The position numbers and the translations under genes are program-made. Positions 57,004 to 64,000 of a stretch of DNA of 64,000 nucleotides are shown here, piece after piece; within the stretch, counting starts at the first letter, position 1, and every line of letters starts with the position of its first letter. The stretch covers positions 124,001 through 188,000 of the forward strand of contig JAJSPD010000049.1 of assembly GCA_021307315.1 (NCBI GenBank), read 5' to 3'. This stretch comes from Bisporella sp. PMI_857. Taxonomy: Eukaryota > Ascomycota > Leotiomycetes > Helotiales > Helotiaceae. The notes under the pieces were generated by a model that ran no database searches, was not told the DNA's origin, and saw only the letters and a program-made list of their open reading frames with translations.

Positions 57004-57969
57004 ATGGAGATCTCCAAAAGACAAGTCCACCAACACTTTGCTTCATCTAACCCGCACAAGACAAGCATCGCTTTCGACCTCTATGGCACGCTGCTTTCAA
57101 CCGAAAGTATCGCCAAAGAGTTAGCCTCTCATTTCGGCAATGAAAAGGCCAAGTCTATAGCCGCACTTTGGAGACGATTTCAGTTGGAGTATACTTGGAG
57201 GCTGAATAGCATGTGTAGGTTTAAATGATGTATATAGTGTTGCTCATATCACCCCTGACCAAGGCATAGCGCTCTATAAGCCGTTCTCTGATGTGACGAA
57301 GGCTTCGCTACTTCATGCACTTGCCGAGTCTTCAGAGACCCTAAATGAAGAGGAAATCGGGAGTCTCATGAAAGCCTACGACTCTCTTGAGCCCTTCCCT
57401 GAAGTTGGGTCCGCGCTACAGGCTTTGTCGTCTTGGAGTGAGGCGGATGCCTACGTTTTCTCCAACGGAACTGAAAAAATGGTCAAATCATCTGTAGAGG
57501 AGAGCCCGTCCTTAAGTCCTTTCCAGGAAGTCTTCTCCAAGCTTATCACTGTAGAAGAGGTCGAGGCATACAAACCTGATAAGAGGGTGTATCAACATCT
57601 CGCAAAAAAGGTAGGGAAAGCGGATGATCTGGAGAGTATATGGCTTGTATCGGCCAATCCATTCGATGTTGTTGGAGCGAGAGCTGCGGGATTTCAAGGT
57701 GGGTGTCTTTATAATCAGATACATTGCCGTTGAAGGCTCGATAAATTTCGTGTGTCATACAGCGCCAAAGTTTTCATTTGAAATGTGGGACTAATGATTT
57801 ATTATGAGCAGCGGCATGGATAGATAGGGCAGGAGGACATTCTGGTGCAGGAGGATGGACTGATAAATTAGGGGATTTGGCGAGTGGCGGGCCAACAATC
57901 ATTGCCAAAGGAGTAGATGAAGCTGTGAACTCCATCAAAGAATGGACAAGCAAGAACCATAATGAATAG
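57004..57969 (+). CDS. HAD-superfamily hydrolase, type II 2-haloacid dehalogenase-like
   Basis: Three exons: 57004-57214, 57270-57698 and 57812-57969. Introns of 55 and 113 bp (GTAGGT…CATAG, GTGGGT…GAGCAG) give 265 aa, a normal length for the family. HAD motif I is FDLYGTLL (nucleophile Asp25), motif II VFSNGT, motif III the lysine in AYKPDKRVY, and motif IV VSANPFDVVGARAAG. The FDLYGT and S-A/S-N/H-P-F-D-V-V-G-A forms are characteristic of L-2-haloacid dehalogenases, in which Asp attacks the halogen-bearing carbon. In fungi the physiological substrate of such proteins is usually unknown. There is no targeting signal, so it is probably cytosolic. Confidence 0.92.
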
Positions 57970-58987
57970 TCTTGGATGGGGCTCTCCCAACTGTTGCCTT
58001 TTGGCTACGTGTACAATATATTCTCGACTGTAGGACAATATATTACACCCGTCATTTCCCCGAGAAGCTATCATTCAGCCCGCTGGAATATATCAAAAAG
58101 TCTTTCAGCTCACCATAAAACTTGTTTGGAACTAGCCATGTCTCGCTTACAGATAGGGGGGCTCTTAACCCTGAACCACTACCACAATTAGTCGGCAAAC
58201 ACTATAAGCATAGGCACAAATGATATGTGTCATATCTTGCAGGAAGTCAATTTTTTCCACAGCTTCAAAGTATTATCATGCATTCTGGATACAATTCGCT
58301 ACCAACCAGTTCTAATTCTGGTGACCTGGTCTTAAGCTGAGCAACACTTGGAAAACTCGCTTCGTGCTGCCCAATCAGAGCTGAAGTGGCTGCTGCCACA
58401 ACACGGCGAGACTCTTTGGAACGCGGCACAATGTTACACTGTGAGCGTGCTCTACAGTTCTTTTGATCAGATATAACCCATTTAAGCCCTTTACTTGGGT
58501 GAATATCAAGAAAGAAAATGTTAAAAAACAAAATGACTATGAGATATGAAGACGTTATTTGGGACTTCTTCTGGAAGGTATAGCCCGAATCTTTAGTTCC
58601 CTCAAATATATGTATGTGGGGGGAGAAAAGGCAATTGATATTGGTTCCAGCAAGTTAGATTCCGTATTCTCCATATTGATCAGCCCATATCGATCTCATT
58701 CCCAGGTCACCGGATCTGGAAAGAGGCTTGATAAATAGTATTCAGCTCATGCATGATTCTTTTACTAGAGCCTCAATCACTATGATGCTCCCACCAATGG
58801 GGCTTGATGTTCGAAGAGCCTCGCGCCATTGCTTCAAACATGCGAAGAAAGCCTTTCCAGAAGGACAGAATGGTATTTGTAGCAACATTTGCCCAGTATC
58901 CATCGTGTTAGAAATTCGCTTCTGCTGAGGCTTGGAACCTAGAGTCTTGACCACTTAACCTGGGCCTGTCAGTTATAGATAGATATC
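57970..58987. other. intergenic
   Basis: About 1 kb with no coding frame worth calling. Short frames at 57976-58191, 58265-58531 and 58728-58954 lack motifs. Confidence 0.4.
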
Positions 58988-59578
58988 ATGGGGATCCGAA
59001 CGTATATGAAAGAGCGCAAGGTCAGTGGCATGGAAGATAATCATCTCGTAATTAACCTTCCACAGCGTAAGAAGCTGGAAAAGCAGTTTGCTGAATTCCA
59101 GGCAATGCAGCCGAAGCCATCATACGAGCCAAGTCATCGCCCTTATACCAGGTCACCATCTCCTGTCTCATACAAAGCCCCGAGGCGGCGGGGTCGAGCT
59201 CCCTCCGTCTCGAGCGTGGAGAGCGTAGAGACCATCGACAATCGGCCAACTCCTATCCAAGGCAGCACAAATGCTACTACTGCTTCGGCCACGAATAACG
59301 AAAATGGTAATGGCGGAGGCTGGAATCCGCTTGTGGTGCTGGGCGGCACAGCTGTAGCGCTCTGGCTGGGGCCGACAGCATTGGCCTACACAGCAGTGAC
59401 GGCGGTTGGCCTAGGAGTGGCCAGCGTCGTCGGTGAAGTTGCGAAGGAGAACAATAGGAACAAGACCATGGACAGCATGCATAGCCGAGCTATCGAGTAC
59501 CAGTATGCGGAGCGGACCCAGCAGCAGTATCTCGACTATCCTCGTGGGGGAAATAGCTCAAGGGCTATCGAGTATTGA
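58988..59578 (+). CDS. hypothetical small membrane-associated protein, 196 aa
   Basis: One exon, ATG to TGA. The N-terminal half is basic and disordered (LPQRKKLEKQFAEF, SPSPVSYKAPRRRGR). A central Asn/Gly/Thr spacer leads into about 40 hydrophobic, Gly/Ala-rich residues (NPLVVLGGTAVALWLGPTALAYTAVTAVGLGVASVVG) that could form a membrane hairpin. A hydrophilic tail contains SRAIEY twice (about 166 and 191). I do not recognise the family. A lipid-droplet or ER hairpin protein would fit the shape, but that is speculation. Confidence 0.5.
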   Translation: MGIRTYMKERKVSGMEDNHLVINLPQRKKLEKQFAEFQAMQPKPSYEPSHRPYTRSPSPVSYKAPRRRGRAPSVSSVESVETIDNRPTPIQGSTNATTASATNNENGNGGGWNPLVVLGGTAVALWLGPTALAYTAVTAVGLGVASVVGEVAKENNRNKTMDSMHSRAIEYQYAERTQQQYLDYPRGGNSSRAIEY

Positions 59579-62012
59579 GTTGCTCTTGGTTCGTGCATTA
59601 TGTTTGGTTTGTGATTGTGGGTGATTGAGTTATGGCGTTTGAAATTTACTAAGCCTCTGAGTTCGCCTTGGTTGAACTTTGGAGGTTGGAGTCAGGAGCT
59701 GGAGGCATCGCTTCTAGGTAGCTGTGTAGCAAGATATCATGGATAGCTAAGATACTCGAATTAGAGGAGGATGACAGAGTCATCGAACCCTTCCCACTGT
59801 ACCTCGTGTGCAGATGCGTCCATGGTAAGACCACATTCCCGCGCGGGTTGCTTAGGAGCAGAAATCTTTAGGGTAATTGGCCACCGAGAATAGATTCTGT
59901 ATGTGAATTTGCCTTGCATGGCAAGAATTCGTATCAGTTGAGCGCGCGTGAGATATTAGAGAAGGCTGACACGTACGCTGGGTTGCTTCGTACCAGGAGG
60001 GTTGAATTTCAAGTAGTACATGGGGAAAGGATATACAAAGCCCCCTTCGAACTCAGACCTCGTTGCAGATGCCCTAGGTATGTCCCTCCAGTAATGTGGT
60101 CACAGGCCTGTAGGTAGGCAACAAAAATTAGTGATCGCCCTCTCATCGACTTCACCCACTTGCAGCTAAAGGGAATATGGCGAATGAGAGTCAAGTGGAA
60201 GTGCAGGAAGTGTGATGCAGTGCTCAGCCAAAGCATGGTGAATGCCTTGCCATCTGTCAGTGTTCGCAATTTCGTTTTGGTTGAGCACTCTAGTGGCTGT
60301 CTGTGTTGGACTTGACAAGGACATAGGCTCAATAGGAGAAAAGCAACCATGTTGGGTATCAAGAATCTGGCCGTTGTGGAAGCATAGCGGATGTCAATCT
60401 TTCCCATATTAGAAATTGGTAATTAGTAATTTTCTCTACATCCAAATATTGCATTTTATGAACCTGACATTCATAACGACAGAGGAAATGCAAAGAGAAC
60501 GGTTCACTTGAAAATGTACTTCTCAGCATGCTTTGGTATAAAGATAGTAGAATAGTATTTTACATACTGTACAGAGTTCACCGATACGCTACTGAATATC
60601 TGCCTCTAAGCTATGACAGTCTGCAGATAGGGCGGCAGGAAATATGGATCTGACATCAGCTTCGCCTTCATGCGGTAGTCGAAACATGGCTGTTGCGATC
60701 TCCAATGACCTGCTAGATTCTCACTGCCGCCCCATTGCCGTCATGCATGCCCAAGTAGGAAAATGTAAATTCATAAAGTACAGTACATGACCGCCAATCT
60801 GTAAAGCAGATGCAAGATTTCCTTATCATCACAGTAACACTACAATTTTTCCAACAAGGCTATGGGCATATCCCGTGTAACAATCCCAGCCGTTGGGTCA
60901 TCCTCCCAATCACCCAACAAATCACCATTCACTGTGCTCACGGATACAACAGCTCTCGGTACAGATGGAAATTAGAGTCAGGTGGCAGTGCAAGCAACAA
61001 CAACAGCAACAAACAACGGCCCTTCTTTCCCGGCCGTAGGCTTTCCACGGACGCAGATACCTAGCATCCACACCCCGCGCTGCACCGTCGAGGATCCCTA
61101 AAAGAAAATCGGATATGAGGCACGCCACAGCCGCCCGAGGTCGCATCCCAAGCAGCCTGAGTGACGCCAGACCAGGATGTGGGGAACGCTGACAAACGGG
61201 GGTTTCTCGTTTCTGTTTCTCTTTCTGGCTCAGGGGGAAGAAGCGCGTCCTTCATCTGATGTCGCGCTTGGAAATGGAGTCGAAAAAGGGAACGTTAGTG
61301 TTTCGTTTCGTGGCGATGGTATAAGACTGAACCGGAGGTACTTCCTAGGTTGGAATTTTGCTGTGCTATGAACCTTGATTAGGCATCTAACTTGTATGAC
61401 TATTTATTGATGGTTGTTTTATGAAAATAGCGTGTATTGTTGCAAAGATTTGGTTGGTCCCGGATAAGGAAGTTTTAAGATGATTTTTGGAAGGGACAAT
61501 AAACGCGGGGGAAAAAGTACCTAGCAGTTCGATCTTTTGACGATCGTGGAATAAATTTCTATTCATAGATTGCTGCGTAGAGCTTAATGTTACATATTAT
61601 TTTGTCCGTTTGACATTTGCGCTCGATCCTCGTGAGAAATGTCACTTGGAATCACTGGAGTATTACTCCATTCTCCACTATTACTGAGCTCTTGCACCAA
61701 CGCCATTTACTACATGTAAAGATTCTATGTAGAGTAGTGGCATTCCGCTTCCGTCCCATAGCCTGACTGAGTTTCAAAGCTGTAAACGTTGCTTCTCTTT
61801 TCCGCGCACTGCAGGTAGATCATAATGATATGTATGAAATGCGTTGATAGCCTCAATTTATGTTCCTTGGTGAATCCGGTTACTGGTTCGCGTATTAGTG
61901 AGCAGATAATAAACTATTGTCGAAATTCGAGGCGGCGTTGTAGTTATGAGATTCGTGTTGATAATATATATCAAGTAGTCGTTGTGATATAGCTGTTCTG
62001 ATGATTAATTCC
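59579..62012. other. intergenic, 2.4 kb
   Basis: Frames at 59914-60117 (plus), 60407-60009 (minus) and 61177-61371 (plus) show no motif and no splice partners. A small AACAAC/AGC patch lies near 60990-61015. No gene is supported. Confidence 0.4.
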
Positions 62013-63029
62013 TCAAGGCATTCCCGAAGATCGTGGCCGATGGCGACTCCTTCCAAATCTTTGTTCCCATTGACTGACAACATAAGGTGGAGGTCCTGAT
62101 GAAGCGATGTTTGGTCGCAGATGCTGTGATGAATCACTTGTAGCCACAGCCCATCCGAGACTCCTTGGTCCACTGGGTAATGCTCCTAACCCTTCCCAGC
62201 TCGCTGGCTCCCATCCTTCGGCACTAAGGCTATCCACAGTCATCATCGCCTGGTGCAAAGTCTCCAAATCTCTCACGCGTTGGGGGTCATCCAAACGTCT
62301 ATGCTCATTCTCAACCCTCGCAACAACCGGGCTTGCAATACTTGCAAATTCTGGTTCTGGTGCCCGATACCATGGAGGCACTGACCATGGCAAGTCTGCC
62401 TCCCCAAGACGAAACTGATTTGACGGCGTAGGAGGGAGGTCTTGATTGATTCTCCCAGCAGGCACACCGGCACTCTGAGGGCTTAAGCGGTGTTCCACAG
62501 GAGCGGTTCTTTCCACCGGCTTTCCGTAATCGGGGATGCTTAATCCCAAGGGGATGTAAGGTGTTTGTTCCGGACTAATGATGAGAGGGCTTACAGGACT
62601 TATCGGGCTGATGGGTTGCGTCCTATCCGCAACAGTTGGCGGCGCGGACGTGCCTCTTTCATGCTGTTCTCTCATAGACACCCCCAGGCTCCTCTGTCGT
62701 TGGCGAGCTTGTTCTGCTCTATCATGTTGATCATAAAGACGAGCCTGGCGTTGAGGGTCACCTCTCGCTGGCATCAAAATCGTTGGGTGCCGAGACAGCT
62801 CCAGCTCTTGTTGCTGCTGTAGGTAGAATAGACCCGACTCATGCTGTTGACGTATCCTCTCCTCCTGAAGTCTTTCTTCCATCTTCTTGGAAGCGTATTT
62901 CATAGATGCCATATGTGTCTTATCTTCCGGCCGCATAGACACCCCGAACTCCACATTCACAAATATCCCCGGTGCTGGCCATCGCGATGACGTCCTCGGA
63001 GGATATCGAGGTTGTTCCCAGTTGGCCAT
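62013..63029 (-). CDS. hypothetical coiled-coil and Pro-rich protein, 338 aa
   Basis: One exon from the ATG at 63029 (MANWEQPRYPP); an ATG at 63041 in the same frame is possible, while the frame above that has only TTG. A charged helical stretch (SMKYASKKMEERLQEERIRQQHE…, about 45-75) with a Gln run could form a short coiled coil. The middle is Pro/Ser-rich with QPISPISPVSPLIISP. The C-terminal part has tryptophan-containing segments (WSVPPWYRAPEPEF, GWEPASWEGLGALP). No catalytic motif or membrane segment. The family is not recognised. It appears coding because of its length and the even amino-acid composition. Confidence 0.6.
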   Translation of the reverse strand: MANWEQPRYPPRTSSRWPAPGIFVNVEFGVSMRPEDKTHMASMKYASKKMEERLQEERIRQQHESGLFYLQQQQELELSRHPTILMPARGDPQRQARLYDQHDRAEQARQRQRSLGVSMREQHERGTSAPPTVADRTQPISPISPVSPLIISPEQTPYIPLGLSIPDYGKPVERTAPVEHRLSPQSAGVPAGRINQDLPPTPSNQFRLGEADLPWSVPPWYRAPEPEFASIASPVVARVENEHRRLDDPQRVRDLETLHQAMMTVDSLSAEGWEPASWEGLGALPSGPRSLGWAVATSDSSQHLRPNIASSGPPPYVVSQWEQRFGRSRHRPRSSGMP

Positions 63030-63734
63030 CCTGGCAATCATAACAATCAAGTAGGCGACTTAACGCAAGACAAACGAAATATGGGGTATATTCTTAACTT
63101 ATTCAGCCGCATCAACTTGTAATGGTTTGGATGGGGAGGAGGCGCCGAAAGAGTTTTAATATGTTGCTGCCACACAACCCCTATGCATCACAGCTAAGTT
63201 AAGTAAAAGCCCCTAAGTGCGGGTGGATGGCGTGGTGACATAAGAGTGAAACTCACCCACCAAACAAGCACAAACTACGGTTCCTTTACCATGCCTGGCT
63301 TCGCGGTGCACTAAAATTGCTGCAGGCTGCGCTGGTCAGAGGTCTGCTTGACCGCTGTTGTTGGGAAGCGTCCAGGCTATGTGACTAGGGCTATGGGGGA
63401 GGGGAGGGAAGGGGTTGTTGGGGCAGGATGCTGATCCTTCGCTCGTTCATGGTATGAGGCTGTGCAGCGAGTTTCTGGCGCCAAGCCCCAAAACATCTTT
63501 GGTGGGAGCGCGACACGCTCTGCAGTGGAAATTGCTCCAACATGCGATACGGTTCATCTGAAAGTATCTCGTCGTCTGTATGGCTCATCGTAACTTATTT
63601 CTTGGTGTTTTTTTGGTGATTTTTCTTTTGCTCAGGGTGATGAGGTGTCGTTCAAAGATACCAATCCCACCATCGCTTATCAGCTGTACTCAGGGAAGAG
63701 GATTCAAGGGGTCGCCCAGTCTCTCTAGAGGATC
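63030..63734. other. intergenic, includes a 65-codon minus-strand frame
   Basis: A frame at 63588-63391 starts with ATG (MSHTDDEILSDEPYRMLEQF) and ends in a Pro run. It is divergent from the gene at 63735, only 146 bp away. It might be a tiny gene or a chance frame; no family is known. Confidence 0.3.
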
Positions 63735-64000
63735 ATGGCCGAAATGAACCATCTTTCTTTGGATGTCAACATTCCAAGCTCAGGTAAGTTCATATTCCCT
63801 TGAACCACCGCCATGGTGATCCAACTTCATGGTCGAGGGAGGAAAATGCTCAAAGTGGGGAGTGGAGTATAAAGTTAGATTTCTTGGCAGGTGCTTGTTG
63901 TGCTATAGAGGCTATTCCTATCTTCATTCCTCATCCTCGAATTCCTTGAGATCTCCCTTCTACTCACCAGCCACAGGTACGAGGGTACTTACTCAGCGCT
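63735..64000 (+). CDS. partial gene at right edge: first exon and likely start of second
   Basis: ATG at 63735 begins MAEMNHLSLDVNIPSS, ending at a strong GTAAGT donor (exon 63735-63783). A CCACAG acceptor at 63976 would continue in frame as GTRVLTQR to the window edge. The intermediate acceptor at about 63890 leads quickly to a stop. The product cannot be identified from about 24 residues. Confidence 0.35.

Overview
The window looks like nuclear DNA of a filamentous ascomycete, and a leotiomycete-like fungus is my best guess. The evidence is short GT-AG introns (mostly 47-60 bp), long intergenic gaps, and recognisable fungal proteins: inositolphosphorylceramide synthase AUR1, condensin SMC4, an ELYS-type nuclear pore protein, an RTA1 membrane protein and a fungal CaM kinase. 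No prokaryotic operon, CRISPR array, rRNA or tRNA was found by eye. All exon models come from reading splice signals and checking reading frame. None is backed by transcript data.

Layout. 1-10 kb: a DHA1-type multidrug MFS transporter (minus strand), a roughly 4.4 kb extremely AT-rich island bounded by about 72-bp terminal inverted repeats (a decayed mobile element), then an FHS-family (fucose-permease-like) MFS transporter. 11-18.8 kb: a tandem GFA-domain protein whose first intron cannot be spliced in frame, AUR1, and a YMC1-type mitochondrial carrier. 20.9-29.6 kb: a secreted protein of unknown function, a calmodulin-dependent kinase, and a Ser/Thr-rich single-pass membrane protein. 31.4-39.4 kb: RTA1-like protein, then SMC4 and an ELYS-like gene transcribed divergently from a 439-bp shared promoter containing two ACGCGT (MluI cell-cycle box) sites. 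40.6-48.5 kb: an O-fucosyltransferase-like type II membrane protein, a secreted PAF-acetylhydrolase-like hydrolase, a classical tyrosine phosphatase, and a three-exon gene for a 78-aa protein. 50.9-64 kb: a disordered Gln/Pro-rich nuclear-looking protein, an HNH/zinc-type protein, a type II HAD hydrolase, two unrecognised proteins, and the first exon or exons of a gene cut by the right edge.

The genes do not form a single pathway or biosynthetic cluster. Most are housekeeping or lineage-typical genes separated by non-coding stretches of 1-4 kb. The accessory part is the left end, where two transporters flank the TIR-bounded island. The most unusual signals are that island (pristine repeats around a heavily degraded core with recurrent GTACAA/TTGTAC motifs), the splice-phase break in the GFA gene, the 78-aa gene split over tiny exons, and the MCB-bearing promoter shared by two chromosome/nuclear-pore genes.
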